Notes: a model not told the origin generated them from the sequence alone. Counted from the stretch's first letter, positions 50,565-59,444 are shown. The stretch is DNA of 64,000 nt from Mesobacillus boroniphilus (GCF_018424685.1 NZ_QTKX01000001.1:930001-994000), one strand, 5' to 3'. Program-made: numbers and translations.

Positions 50565-51356
50565 TTATTCTCCGTCAAGCATTCTGAAGACTCCGCCAAG
50601 GACACTGCCTTCGCCTTTGTTTTGTCCTCCACCTTGTGGAGCAGCAGCAAATACTCTGCTGGCAAGGCGGCTGAATGGAAGTGATTGAATCCAAACAGTA
50701 CCTGGTCCTCTAAGTGTCGCGAAGAAAAGTCCTTCTCCGCCAAATAAGGCTGTTTTAATTCCCTTTACCATTTCGATGTCATAATTTACTTCGCTGGTCA
50801 TTGCAACAAGGCAGCCAGTGTCCACTTTGATGACTTCTCCTGGTTGAAGTTCTCTTTTATGTATCGTTCCTCCGGCGTGGACAAATGCCATCCCGTCACC
50901 TTCGAGTTTCTGCATGATGAAGCCCTCTCCACCGAAGAAACCAGCTCCAAGCTTCCTTTGGAATTCAATCCCGACTGAAACGCCCTTGGCCGCAGCCAGG
51001 AAAGCGTCCTTTTGGCAGATAATCTTTCCGCCATTTTGACTTAAATCCATTGGAATGATCTTACCAGGGTAAGGGGATGCGAAGGATACATGCTTTTTAT
51101 CTTGGCCAGTATTGGTGAATGTGGTCATGAAAAGGCTTTCGCCCGTCAATAATCGTTTTCCTGCTCCAAACAGCTTTCCAACCAAACCGCCGCCGCTTCC
51201 GGATCCATCGCCAAAAATCGTTTCCATTTCAATGTGCTGATCCATCATCATCAGACTGCCAGCTTCAGCGACTACGGTTTCACTCGGATCCAGCTCAACC
51301 TCGACAAATTGCATGTCATCGCCATAAATTTTATAATCAATTTCATGATTTCTCAC
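50565..51356 (-). CDS. TIGR00266/AIM24-family protein
   Basis: A 263-residue beta-rich protein of the TIGR00266 (AIM24-like) family. Diagnostic regions are [62 protein letters not shown] and [20 protein letters not shown]. The function is unknown; the fold is a Trp-cage-like beta prism in related proteins. The GTG at 51356 is preferred because GGAGGGA lies 5-6 bases upstream; the frame extends to 51371 without a site. Confidence 0.9.
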   Translation of the reverse strand: MRNHEIDYKIYGDDMQFVEVELDPSETVVAEAGSLMMMDQHIEMETIFGDGSGSGGGLVGKLFGAGKRLLTGESLFMTTFTNTGQDKKHVSFASPYPGKIIPMDLSQNGGKIICQKDAFLAAAKGVSVGIEFQRKLGAGFFGGEGFIMQKLEGDGMAFVHAGGTIHKRELQPGEVIKVDTGCLVAMTSEVNYDIEMVKGIKTALFGGEGLFFATLRGPGTVWIQSLPFSRLASRVFAAAPQGGGQNKGEGSVLGGVFRMLDGE

Positions 51357-51483
51357 AGCTTTTCCCTCCAAACAACAAATTAGCTTTTCATTTTTATTTT
51401 ACACTTTATATTTGCTGATGCAGAATTTTTTTAGTTAGATTATGAGTATTCCTAAAGCCTAAGTAGGGGCAGATACATGGTGA

Positions 51484-51564
51484 AAAATGGTCACTAGAAA
51501 GATTCTATAAGCCCAAATTCGAGAAGCGAACTTGAAAAGGTCACATAGAAAATTTCTATAAGCC
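51484..51564. repeat. Two-copy direct repeat, about 51-bp period
   Basis: A 30-base segment at 51484-51513 recurs with four differences at 51535-51564; both contain GGTCAC..TAGAAA and TTCTATAAGCC. It lies in the intergenic gap before the 51570 gene. It may be the remnant of a longer tandem array, as seen at 17.0-17.6 kb, though the sequence is unrelated. Confidence 0.6.
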
Positions 51565-51569
51565 TGGAT

Positions 51570-52097
51570 TTAATTCTCATTATCGTCCATAATAACACCT
51601 TCATCAAATGGAATCTCTCGACGTTGGGTGACACCGTATTTTTTATAGGTAATCCTTAATAGATGAATATCATTTTCGGGAGTCGTACCATTGTATTGGA
51701 CAGCTAATATCAAGTAAACGTCCTTGTCGACCTGGTGATTTTTAACATCTATGAGATCCTCGGGTAGTCCTTCTTGTAGTACGGATTCCTCATCCAGACC
51801 TTTTATATTTTTTGTTTTTGCTATATAGGGTTTAATCCTGAATTCATCATCATCTTTGGCGACAATTGTTCCATCTTTCTTAATGAATTCAACTTTTTCT
51901 AGGGTTGGTTTCCCGATGCCTTCCCAGGTAAGGTCATAGCCCAAATAGAATGTACTTCCGTCCTTGTAATGGTCGTACCCCATGACAGTATGGCTCCATT
52001 TTGTGAAATCTCCATCACGGCTGACATAGTCAAATGTCAAAAAGGGTGCAATGCATACAATAATAATCATCAACATGATAACAATTAATCTCTTCAT
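51570..52097 (-). CDS. Membrane-anchored or secreted hypothetical protein
   Basis: A 175-residue protein. The N-terminal hydrophobic stretch (LIVIMLMIIIVCIAPFLTF) works as a signal anchor or signal peptide, followed by a strand-rich extracytoplasmic domain (YDHYKDGSTFYLGYDLTWEG; YLILAVQYNG). I recognise no family. ATG 52097 is chosen because AGGGGGC precedes it and the signal begins MKRL. It is a lone gene on the minus strand. Confidence 0.75.
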   Translation of the reverse strand: MKRLIVIMLMIIIVCIAPFLTFDYVSRDGDFTKWSHTVMGYDHYKDGSTFYLGYDLTWEGIGKPTLEKVEFIKKDGTIVAKDDDEFRIKPYIAKTKNIKGLDEESVLQEGLPEDLIDVKNHQVDKDVYLILAVQYNGTTPENDIHLLRITYKKYGVTQRREIPFDEGVIMDDNEN

Positions 52098-52303
52098 AAA
52101 AAGCCCCCTAAGCAATCCTCAAATTCAAATTAAATATATTTTCACAGTATTAAAATATGTCTTGAAAAGCCTGAAGTAACAATGGTTGATATTATTTTCT
52201 CCATCTTTCCAGAATTCTCCTTCTTCATAAAAAATAATATAGAAGAGCTTCAGCCAATATGGTAAGATTTTCTTTAAAAATAATTAGAAAGTTGTGTAAG
52301 CAT

Positions 52304-53050
52304 ATGATTGAAAGTTTCCTAGTGTCATTATTTGGAGAAGAAAGGGAAATTAGAGTCTATTTGCCTTCAAATGGGCAGGACAAGAAATATCCCGTTCTTT
52401 ACATGCATGATGGACAGAATGTGTTTGGAAATGAAGAGGCGATTGGCGGTGTTGCACTGGAACTGGATAAATATTTGGAAAAGAACGATATGGAGCTCAT
52501 CGTCGTGGCGATTGATCAGAAGCCAGGGGAGCGAGTGAATGAATATTGTCCATGGATAAATGGTGAATACACAACAAAGCTTCTGGGCAAACCGAGTTCT
52601 GAAGGCGGGAAAGGCAAGGAATATGTGGAGTTCATTGTGAACGAATTGAAACCTCTCATAGACTTGAAGTATAGTACGGATCCCGGTGAAACCTATATGG
52701 CCGGTATCTCATTGGGTGCATTAGTCACAACATATGCTGCATGCACTTATCCTCATATTTTTAAAAGAATAGCAGGACTTTCATCCGGTTTTTACCGTAA
52801 TCAGGAGGAAATTGAGCAGTTGTTGAAAACTGCAGATTTATCTCAACTGGAAAAAATATATTTGGATTGCGGTACAAAAGAAGGAGGCGAGAAACTCGCC
52901 AAGCCATTCCTGGAGACGAATAAAGCCGTCTTTGAGATTATCAGACAGAAAGGAATCGCAGCAGAACTAAAAGTCGTTGAAGGAGCAGAACATAATTATC
53001 AAACCTTCAAAAAACGGATACCAGAGGTTATATCTTATTTATTATCATAA
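52304..53050 (+). CDS. Alpha/beta-hydrolase, esterase D-like
   Basis: A 248-residue putative esterase. The strand-oxyanion segment is YPVLYMHDGQNVFGNEEA, the nucleophile elbow is MAGISLGALVTTYAA (GxSxG), and the catalytic His is in VVEGAEHNYQTF. This is the pattern of esterase/Fes-like (esterase D) hydrolases, which may act on siderophore or acyl esters. ATG 52304 gives a natural start (MIESFLVSLFGEE), but the ribosome binding site is weak; ATG 52259 is an alternative that would add 15 residues. Confidence 0.85.
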   Translation: MIESFLVSLFGEEREIRVYLPSNGQDKKYPVLYMHDGQNVFGNEEAIGGVALELDKYLEKNDMELIVVAIDQKPGERVNEYCPWINGEYTTKLLGKPSSEGGKGKEYVEFIVNELKPLIDLKYSTDPGETYMAGISLGALVTTYAACTYPHIFKRIAGLSSGFYRNQEEIEQLLKTADLSQLEKIYLDCGTKEGGEKLAKPFLETNKAVFEIIRQKGIAAELKVVEGAEHNYQTFKKRIPEVISYLLS

Positions 53051-53179
53051 GCAAAATGGGGAGGTTCTTTTGCTTTTTCTGTTAAAGGGCAGAAGGCAGT
53101 GGGAGTCCTGCATTTTTTTGAATTATTTGGAAACATATTCATCCATTTTACGTCTGATTGTAAAAGGGGTGTAATTATT

Positions 53180-53629
53180 ATGAACTATATTTTTATGGTG
53201 CTCATTATTTCTGGGGTTTTCCTAGTAGGCTGTTCGAATAATGGATTGTCAGGGGCTGAGCCACCAGGAGCTTTTGTTAAAATTGGAAATGAAAAATTCG
53301 AAACGGATTTAGGTACTTATTGCTGGAAAGCTACTTGTGTTGATACCGCTGGACCAGTCGAGCGTTTAGAAGGCAAAGAACCCATAATCGTAAAAAAGGG
53401 GGAAACAATCTCATTCGAAATGGATTATGACCCAAAGCCGAATGAAATCCACTTAATCCAATATAATGATAATCAAGAAAAAGAAGTTATGGTCACTGAT
53501 AACAAAATATCAGCACCAACTGAGCCAGGGATTTATTATTATTCCTATGGCGTATGGTGGATGGATGAAAAAGAGGCACACGTATCACATGGAGATGCTT
53601 TTTATGCGTTTGTGTTAGAGGTAAAGTAA
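53180..53629 (+). CDS. Lipoprotein of unknown function
   Basis: A 149-residue lipoprotein. The signal (MNYIFMVLIISGVFLVGC) ends with lipobox FLVGC. The mature part has LGTYCWKATCVDTAGP, a Cys pair that could form a disulfide, and a strand-rich end (GIYYYSYGVWWMD). ATG 53180 is preferred because AAAAGGGGTG precedes it; the frame is open to 53099. No family was recognised. Confidence 0.8.
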   Translation: MNYIFMVLIISGVFLVGCSNNGLSGAEPPGAFVKIGNEKFETDLGTYCWKATCVDTAGPVERLEGKEPIIVKKGETISFEMDYDPKPNEIHLIQYNDNQEKEVMVTDNKISAPTEPGIYYYSYGVWWMDEKEAHVSHGDAFYAFVLEVK

Positions 53630-53724
53630 AGTCTGAAGCCAATGTCTACTGTTTTTATTGAAAAGAATTCGCTCTGTTTTTTCTTAATTTTGTGATAAAT
53701 TAATATTTATGGGGGTCGGATATA

Positions 53725-53991
53725 TTGATAAAAGAAAAACTGCAGGGTTTAGCTATTATTAACGCCTTATTAGCTTTACTGGGAATTATTTTAATTGCGT
53801 TTAGCGTAGATTTCGGGACATCTAAAGCAGACTCCTGGTTAGCCAGTCGGGGTGGAGCGGACACAGCCTATTACCATCTTATTGTTGAGAGTTACATTAA
53901 TAATTTTCTGGTAAGCGGAGGTATTTTATTAGGTTTCGGATTAATTAGTTCTACCCTTGTTTATTATAAAATTTATAGTTCTAAGGGTTAA
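53725..53991 (+). CDS. Small membrane protein (88 residues)
   Basis: An 88-residue protein with two hydrophobic segments (LAIINALLALLGIILIAFSV and FLVSGGILLGFGLISSTLVYY) joined by a loop that includes SWLASRGGADTAYYH. The start is TTG 53725, which follows GGGGGTCGG. No family was recognised. It is placed between a lipoprotein gene and a LysE exporter gene. Confidence 0.65.
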   Translation: MIKEKLQGLAIINALLALLGIILIAFSVDFGTSKADSWLASRGGADTAYYHLIVESYINNFLVSGGILLGFGLISSTLVYYKIYSSKG

Positions 53992-54030
53992 GATTTAGCG
54001 AGGCACATATAAAATAGGGGAAGATGATCC

Positions 54031-54666
54031 ATGTTTGGTATTAGTAATTTCGAAGTGTTTTTGGCAACAGCGATCCTGCTCAATTTAACACCTGGTACAG
54101 ATACGATGTACATCGTGAGCAGAAGTATTTCTCAAGGCAGGACAGCAGGGATTTACTCCGCTTTTGGAATTTCTTCTGGAATCGTTGTCCATACACTCCT
54201 TGCAGCTTTCGGATTATCAGTCATATTGACGCAATCCACCTTTTTGTTTAATGCTGTTAAAATTGCTGGAGCCATTTATTTGGCATATCTGGGGATTCAG
54301 ATGTTAATGGCAAAAAGCAATGCAAATGAACAAAAAACCATGCCAATCCAAAGCAATAAAAAGATCTTTTTACAAGGAATGATCACGAATGTAACCAATC
54401 CAAAGGTGGCTTTGTTTTTCCTTGCATTTCTTCCGCAATTCATTCACGCTGATGCAGGTGTTGCAAGTCCAATACCCTTCATCATTCTAGGGATGACCTT
54501 CACTCTGACCGGCGGAGTCTGGTGTCTGTTGACTGCCTATTTTTCCTCGATGGCAACATCAAGGCTGAGAAAAAATGCTAGAGCCGGGACGGTCTTAAAC
54601 AGACTGACAGGTATTGTTTTTATCGGAATGGGCATCAAACTGCTTAACACGAAAGTTGCATCATAA
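54031..54666 (+). CDS. LysE/RhtB-family amino acid exporter
   Basis: A 211-residue transporter with six hydrophobic segments, the LysE/RhtB pattern. The N-terminal LATAILLNLTPGTDTMYIVSRSISQG is the conserved family start; GMITNVTNPKVALFFLAFLPQF is the central signature. It exports amino acids such as homoserine, threonine or lysine; the substrate is not predicted. ATG 54031 follows AGGGGAAG. It is a lone gene, about 40 bases after the small membrane protein gene. Confidence 0.9.
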   Translation: MFGISNFEVFLATAILLNLTPGTDTMYIVSRSISQGRTAGIYSAFGISSGIVVHTLLAAFGLSVILTQSTFLFNAVKIAGAIYLAYLGIQMLMAKSNANEQKTMPIQSNKKIFLQGMITNVTNPKVALFFLAFLPQFIHADAGVASPIPFIILGMTFTLTGGVWCLLTAYFSSMATSRLRKNARAGTVLNRLTGIVFIGMGIKLLNTKVAS

Positions 54667-54751
54667 AAAGGGAAACGGTGGAGCTTGGACATAGTGCCAG
54701 GCTCTATTTGGTATTATAGTAGATAATAAGAATCGAAAGCAGGAGAGAATA

Positions 54752-55132
54752 ATGGGAGAAGCACTGGAAACATTCCGAAAGCGGATGAACAAAATCAAGG
54801 AAGATATCTTTATTATAGCTGAGGCATACAAACACCCAGACACACCTTTTTATATAAAGCTATTCGCAATAATTGTTGTCGCCTATGCTTTCAGTCCGAT
54901 TGATTTAATTCCTGACTTTATACCAATCCTAGGTTATCTGGACGACCTCATCCTTGTTCCACTGGGAATCGCTATCCTATTAAAATTAATACCAGATCAT
55001 ATCATTCAGTATTCACGTGAAAAAGTGGCTGCATCTGGAAAGGTTAAACATAAGAATTGGATAGCAGGAACGATCATCGTCTTGCTCTGGGCTCTCATGT
55101 TATATTGGATGGTTGATTTTCTTGTTAAGTAA
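54752..55132 (+). CDS. DUF1232 (YkvA) family membrane protein
   Basis: A 126-residue protein of the YkvA/DUF1232 family. The diagnostic block is VVAYAFSPIDLIPDFIPILG, followed by a DDLILVPLGIAILLKLIP helix. An N-terminal soluble helical stretch precedes, and the C-terminus has one more membrane helix (TIIVLLWALMLYWMVDFLV). The function is unknown. ATG 54752 follows CAGGAGAG. Confidence 0.9.
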   Translation: MGEALETFRKRMNKIKEDIFIIAEAYKHPDTPFYIKLFAIIVVAYAFSPIDLIPDFIPILGYLDDLILVPLGIAILLKLIPDHIIQYSREKVAASGKVKHKNWIAGTIIVLLWALMLYWMVDFLVK

Positions 55133-55449
55133 ACTGATAAAAAGCAAAAAGAACGTTTCTTCATAGCGGCAACTTTTCTTTCTTGAGGTACCTGGCAGAT
55201 TACCTGAAGAGGATGCTGTTAAAAGATTGGAATAGAAGGTGGAAGAACGGGACTATAAAATTAGATTATTGTGTTTTGAAAAATTTGATTAAGTGATTCA
55301 GGGTAAAAACCCGATGTACGTGAAATACAGTTTGTAAGGAATACTAGAAATTTAACTAAAATAAAAAGGAACTCAATTAGAAACTATTCTGCCCTTTCAT
55401 ACGTATAGAAAATGTTACATAATTACATTCAAGTGGAGGGAGAGGCTTA
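55133..55449. other. Intergenic region with a possible gene remnant
   Basis: About 315 bases. At about 55178-55291 one frame reads LEVPGRLPEEDAVKRLE, TAG, KVEERDYKIRLLCFEKF, then stop. The two halves look like one helical protein end with a nonsense codon in the middle and no clear start. This could be the C-terminus of a decayed gene. It is weak evidence, so it is listed here rather than as a pseudogene. Confidence 0.35.
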
Positions 55450-55590
55450 ATGAACAAGAAAATCAAAGGTCAGAGTAAAGAATCTGAAGATGGTTGGAAT
55501 CGAACCTTTTTTGGAAGTCCTACACTTGGTGGTTTTGTTGTCGTAGGAATCATAATTGCTTTTATTGTTTTTAACATTATTTTTAATTAG
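55450..55590 (+). CDS. Small single-helix membrane protein (46 residues)
   Basis: A 46-codon frame starting MNKKIKGQSKESEDGWN and ending in a hydrophobic helix (GGFVVVGIIIAFIVFNIIF). GGAGGGAGAGG precedes the ATG. No family was recognised, but the binding site and the basic-then-hydrophobic layout support a real gene. Confidence 0.6.
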   Translation: MNKKIKGQSKESEDGWNRTFFGSPTLGGFVVVGIIIAFIVFNIIFN

Positions 55591-55704
55591 CAGGTTAGGT
55601 GAAAATACGATCACTGCCGAACTGGAATTGTTTTGCTCCATTAAGTGACATGACAAATAGGCAAAGAATAAGAATCTTTACCTATTAAATGCACTTAAAA
55701 TGAA

Positions 55705-56025
55705 TTAGTATTTTTTATATCTTATATAATCAAAGTTTGAGGTGGGAACCTGTTTTATAATCTTACCTTTTTCATCCCTATGAACTTCATATTCCCTGTA
55801 AGTTTCAACGATATATCCGTCCACTTCATTGTCTTGATCCTTCTCATGTACGTACTCCAATTCGGGTATAATCGTTTCTAAAATTTCATCGGTTGTTTCT
55901 GGATCAACAATTGCACCGGTTTCTAAAGAATCAATGTCAGAGTTTTTCTGAGAAATTTGAGGACTGTTATAGACCAAATAAATACAGAGTAGCAGTAAAC
56001 CTGATAACCCGATCATTTGTTTCAA
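55705..56025 (-). CDS. Signal-anchored hypothetical protein (106 residues)
   Basis: A 106-residue protein with an N-terminal hydrophobic anchor (MKQMIGLSGLLLLCIYLVY) and an acidic soluble domain with ETIIPELEYVHEKDQDNEVD and a C-terminal strand region. No family was recognised. ATG 56025 follows AAAGGAG. It is a lone gene. Confidence 0.7.
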   Translation of the reverse strand: MKQMIGLSGLLLLCIYLVYNSPQISQKNSDIDSLETGAIVDPETTDEILETIIPELEYVHEKDQDNEVDGYIVETYREYEVHRDEKGKIIKQVPTSNFDYIRYKKY

Positions 56026-56162
56026 TATAATTTGCTCCTTTTGTTGAAGTTACAATTAATCAATATGCTTGTCCGGTGATTAATATAACTATGTAGTAGT
56101 CAGTACCAGAAAGTTTATAAAAGGAAGTGAAATATCACTTGGGGTAGAAGGAGAAATGAATA

Positions 56163-56420
56163 ATGAAAAATATAGATTTAAAACTGTTTAAAATACCTTT
56201 TGGCTTTTTCCTAATAGGGGTCTTGTTTTTAATAATTGGAGCTAGTGGAGAGAAAAATGCCATTAATTTCTCAAGACCCTCAAATGCAGATTCGTGGTCA
56301 ACTTCATTGAGCTTAATAAATGCTTTCACATATGTTCCAATGATTATAGGAGTGAGCTTTTTAATCTTATTCATAAGCACTTTTTCAATAACGTATTTTC
56401 ATTGGCAAAATAAGCAGTAA
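56163..56420 (+). CDS. Small two-helix membrane protein (85 residues)
   Basis: An 85-residue protein with two hydrophobic segments (IPFGFFLIGVLFLIIGAS and VPMIIGVSFLILFISTFSI). The loop between has NAINFSRPSNADSWSTS. The start ATG 56163 follows AGAAGGAG. No family was recognised. It belongs to a run of four to five small membrane protein genes from 55.4 to 57.4 kb. Confidence 0.65.
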   Translation: MKNIDLKLFKIPFGFFLIGVLFLIIGASGEKNAINFSRPSNADSWSTSLSLINAFTYVPMIIGVSFLILFISTFSITYFHWQNKQ

Positions 56421-56485
56421 AATGCTTTTAACTGATAAAGATATCAGGAGACCATTTGGGAATGTATAAAAGAGGAGGAATGTGC

Positions 56486-56776
56486 ATGGAATATAAAGAA
56501 CATGACAGAACAACAGGTATTCTGTTAATTATATTGACAATCTTATTGGCAGTCTCAGCAGTAGTGTTCTATCCGATTTTACGCATGTTTCCTCATTGGA
56601 ATATTTGGCTTTTCATATATGGCTCAATTCAAATAGGATTTATACTACTATTCATTTCTGGGGTTAGATCTATCGTAAAAAGAATCAAGGTGTTTTTGGT
56701 CTTTGTTAACTCTATTTGTGTAATTCTTAACTCGGTTTTAATATATTACTATTTATTTCCTCGTAGTATTGCTTGA
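56486..56776 (+). CDS. Small three-helix membrane protein (96 residues)
   Basis: A 96-residue protein with three hydrophobic segments (TGILLIILTILLAVSAVVFY; WLFIYGSIQIGFILLFISG; VFLVFVNSICVILNSVLIYYY, split here for length). ATG 56486 is preferred over ATG 56480 because AGAGGAGG then lies at 7-8 bases. No family was recognised. Confidence 0.65.
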   Translation: MEYKEHDRTTGILLIILTILLAVSAVVFYPILRMFPHWNIWLFIYGSIQIGFILLFISGVRSIVKRIKVFLVFVNSICVILNSVLIYYYLFPRSIA

Positions 56777-56892
56777 AGCACTTATAAAGTATTGGTACTA
56801 TCTAGAGTTTACTTTTTTGTTGAGTTAACGAAGTAGGAAATAGTGTTATATATTTATGAAATATAAATTATGTTCTCTATAGGAGAGATTTT

Positions 56893-57093
56893 ATGTCAAA
56901 GTATGTTAGCGTTTTCTTGTTAACTCTAATGCTAAGTCTAATTTTCTTCTTTATATTTGGTTCTTTCTTTATGGGCGGTGGCGATCCCGCAGAAGAAATG
57001 TTATTAACAATAGGAACAATAATTATCATTCTTCTTTCATTTCTAATATCACAGATCAACTATTTAATCGATTTGATTAAAAAGAAACGCTGA
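56893..57093 (+). CDS. Small two-helix membrane protein (66 residues)
   Basis: A 66-residue protein with two hydrophobic segments (VFLLTLMLSLIFFFIFGSFF and LTIGTIIIILLSFLISQI), a GGGDPAEE loop and a basic end. ATG 56893 follows ATAGGAGAG. No family was recognised. Confidence 0.65.
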   Translation: MSKYVSVFLLTLMLSLIFFFIFGSFFMGGGDPAEEMLLTIGTIIIILLSFLISQINYLIDLIKKKR

Positions 57094-57205
57094 CTCCTTA
57101 TTTAACACATTGCTGCATTGTGCCTTGAACGAATTACATTCTCTGTTGTAGAACATTTTCACAAACTCAGGCTAGTTGTAGAAAAATTGCAGGGAGGGAA
57201 AAAAA

Positions 57206-57415
57206 CTGTTTATTGGTCGTACTTTATATTTATTGGGGATGGCTTTTGTTTTCTTTAGTATATTGGGAATTATTATGGTTCCTTTATCAGATGGTGGTGG
57301 AGATATTTCTCTTCCGATATTTGCTTTGCTGAATGGATTAATTGCAATGGGTGTTGGAGAAATTGTTATAGATTTAAATCATCGGCGAAGGGTTGAAAAG
57401 ATGGACAAAGAATAG
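57206..57415 (+). CDS. Two-helix membrane protein with probable CTG start (69 residues)
   Basis: The frame from CTG 57206 to TAG 57415 has two hydrophobic segments (MAFVFFSILGIIMVPLS and IFALLNGLIAMGVGEIVIDL) and a basic tail (NHRRRVEKMDKE). AGGGAGG (57191-57197) sits 8 bases before CTG, while the first TTG (57233) and ATG (57239) have no ribosome binding site. CTG initiation is proposed. No family was recognised. Confidence 0.55.
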   Translation: MFIGRTLYLLGMAFVFFSILGIIMVPLSDGGGDISLPIFALLNGLIAMGVGEIVIDLNHRRRVEKMDKE

Positions 57416-57507
57416 GGACTGTCTATTCTCTGTCCTTTTGACTTGCGGACCAGTTTACAAAAAAAGTTGAAGTCGCATTGAATATTTAAGCCTTGGAGGT
57501 AAAAAAA

Positions 57508-57693
57508 ATGTACGAATATAAATTTGTAGAGACTTCTCTCGGGGGATTTTTTTCTTCACCAACACATAGGGAAACCATTAGTGAATATGCAGCTGATGGA
57601 TGGAGGTTAGTACAAGTTTTACCTTTAGCGTATAATGGACACGGAAAACCCACTTCTTATGAAATTATCTTCGAAAGACCAGTACTGGATTAA
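57508..57693 (+). CDS. DUF4177-family protein
   Basis: A 61-residue protein with the DUF4177 layout: MYEYKFVETSLGGFF, then YAADGWRLVQVLPLAYNG and SYEIIFERP. These proteins are small, strand-rich and of unknown role. ATG 57508 follows GGAGG at 8 bases. It is a lone gene in the small-gene cluster. Confidence 0.85.
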   Translation: MYEYKFVETSLGGFFSSPTHRETISEYAADGWRLVQVLPLAYNGHGKPTSYEIIFERPVLD

Positions 57694-57741
57694 TTTGTCA
57701 TTTCCTGCCATTTTATCTGGTCATGAGGAACGAAATCTGCA

Positions 57742-57939
57742 ATGAATAACTGTCTATACACCGAGGGGCTTTCATATTTATCACTAAATGAAAATACAGT
57801 CGAGATCGCAAAAGAAGTAGGTATTGTAGAAGTCAAACGGGACAAGAAAAAAAGAGGTTTCCTAAATGTTTACGAAAGTATTCTAAAAGCAATGGACAAA
57901 GGAAGGATAGGTTTCAAACGGATATATGTAAGATCTTAA
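57742..57939 (+). CDS. Small hypothetical protein (65 residues)
   Basis: A 65-residue soluble basic protein with TEGLSYLSLNENTVEIAKE and a Lys-rich middle (VKRDKKKRGFLNV), then SILKAMDKGRIGFKRIYV. The family was not recognised. ATG 57742 is preceded by GAGGAA at about 12 bases, so the start is uncertain. It is followed by the terminator-like element at 57958. Confidence 0.55.
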   Translation: MNNCLYTEGLSYLSLNENTVEIAKEVGIVEVKRDKKKRGFLNVYESILKAMDKGRIGFKRIYVRS

Positions 57940-57954
57940 AATTCAGCTTCGCAT

Positions 57955-57992
57955 ATGGGTGTCGATCCAAGAGGGATTGACGCTCTTTTTGT
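57955..57992 (+). terminator. Terminator-like element, same family as 20503 and 21004
   Basis: GTCGATCC and GGATTGAC form a stem around AAGAG, followed by GCTCTTTTTG. Confidence 0.75.
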
Positions 57993-58101
57993 TAGAGTTA
58001 CTTAACTAACGATGCAGTAATCTTTAATAATACCGTTGAAGATATAGTATAAATAACTTTCACCATGAGAAACTACAAAGTAAAACAAGGTGGGATTATT
58101 T

Positions 58102-58590
58102 TTGATAAGTAAAGTTGTGCTTTGGACAATACTTATTGCTCCATGGTTCACATTATTTTTATTAAAAAGGGAAGATGTTAAACGGTTCATGCCTGTGGCG
58201 ATATTAGCTTCATTTTTAATGGTTCTTTACAATTTGATAGCTTACAATCAAAACCACTGGATAATTAAAGTGTCAATTTTACCATGGTTAAAGCCTGCTT
58301 TTGCTTCAGGTATATTGGGTGCTTTTTTGGTTGTAACCATATGGATTTTTTACTTTACATACGGAAAATTCTGGATTTATTTAGTAACTAATATTGTATC
58401 GGATTTTATGTTCGCTATTTTCCCATTGCATTATTTACTTCAGGAAAAATTAGGGATATATCAATTGGTTAACATAACTCCTTGGGGCCGTTTTGGTATT
58501 TTCGTCACACTTTCAATTGTTATTTATGGTTACCATTTCTGGCTAGAGGAAGTGTTTAAGCTCACTACTAAAGAAAGGGCACGAACATAA
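58102..58590 (+). CDS. CBO0543-family membrane protein
   Basis: A 162-residue integral membrane protein with about five hydrophobic segments, of the CBO0543 type common in bacilli and clostridia. Typical regions are WTILIAPWFTLFLLKREDVK, NHWIIKVSILPWLKPAFASG and FAIFPLHYLLQEKLGIYQL. The function is unknown. The TTG at 58102 is preferred, with AAGGTGGG 8 bases upstream; GTG 58090 would overlap that site. Confidence 0.82.
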   Translation: MISKVVLWTILIAPWFTLFLLKREDVKRFMPVAILASFLMVLYNLIAYNQNHWIIKVSILPWLKPAFASGILGAFLVVTIWIFYFTYGKFWIYLVTNIVSDFMFAIFPLHYLLQEKLGIYQLVNITPWGRFGIFVTLSIVIYGYHFWLEEVFKLTTKERART

Positions 58591-58738
58591 TAATTTGCTT
58601 TATACACAGGTATTAAAACCTATCATTTGCTTACAAATTAATTTATTTGTTTTGTTAAACTTTAGGGTAGCTTAAGTTCTAGAAGATTGAGAAAACATAA
58701 TAAATCAGAGAAATGGCATGCCAAAACTGATAGTCAGT

Positions 58739-59287
58739 TTACACGCCATTTTCTTTGTCATTTATTAAAAAGTTGTGGCAGGTTAGAAGGTTTTCCTTAA
58801 ATTCTTCACTTACCCTTTCTGAATCGTAGGCACAAACGGAAAGAAGTTTTGTTTCGGTCACAATAACATCAGCTTCTCTTTCAGAAGCCACTAGTTTTTT
58901 GCTTACCTCCCACTCATCCCTCCATTCTACATGTGCCCAGCTTCGGATAACTAAAGCGAGTTCTGAATATCCTTCAATTAAGTTAGGGAGGAAATTGAAA
59001 ATAGAATTAAGCCTAAAGTCTCCTTGGGCATAATAAAAGTCGAAATTATTGATGAACTTTACTTTTTCTAAACGACTATCATTCAACAACACTGTTAGTC
59101 TTTTTTTTATCAATGGTGCAATTCGGTCATTTTCTACGATAATGGAATATTCATCCCGTTCTAATCCGGAAAGAACAAAGTCAACCACATTAGAAATATA
59201 AAGGTCCTGATTTTGGAAAAAATATACCCCATGTCCCCTGGATAGGTTTGCAAGTTCATTAACTTCTTTTAAATGGGCACTTTCCAA
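58739..59287 (-). CDS. MEDS-domain protein
   Basis: A 182-residue soluble protein resembling the MEDS (methanogen/methylotroph DcmR sensory) domain family. Key parts are GHGVYFFQNQDLYISNVVDF and LERDEYSIIVENDRIAPLI, followed by helices with EGYSELALVIRSWAHVEWRD. These are sensory modules related to RecA/KaiC folds, often attached to signalling proteins; here the domain stands alone. The start is TTG 59287, after GGGGGG. It may feed the stress or sporulation network (inference). Confidence 0.8.
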   Translation of the reverse strand: MESAHLKEVNELANLSRGHGVYFFQNQDLYISNVVDFVLSGLERDEYSIIVENDRIAPLIKKRLTVLLNDSRLEKVKFINNFDFYYAQGDFRLNSIFNFLPNLIEGYSELALVIRSWAHVEWRDEWEVSKKLVASEREADVIVTETKLLSVCAYDSERVSEEFKENLLTCHNFLINDKENGV

Positions 59288-59444
59288 ATTATCCCCCCTG
59301 TTAAATTGTAGACATATAACACACTATCATCAAAGTTTAACATACTCTGATATTCTTTTGGGTTCATATTCCAAAATCCCCCTGTGAGGAAAACGTTAAT
59401 TAAGCTACTGAGCTGCAATCATCAAAAGTTTTAGTGAAAAATGA

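Noticed and set aside
50344..50688. 114-codon plus-strand frame upstream of the AIM24-family gene
   Set aside because: It lies antisense to a terminator and to the end of a well-supported gene, without a ribosome binding site.
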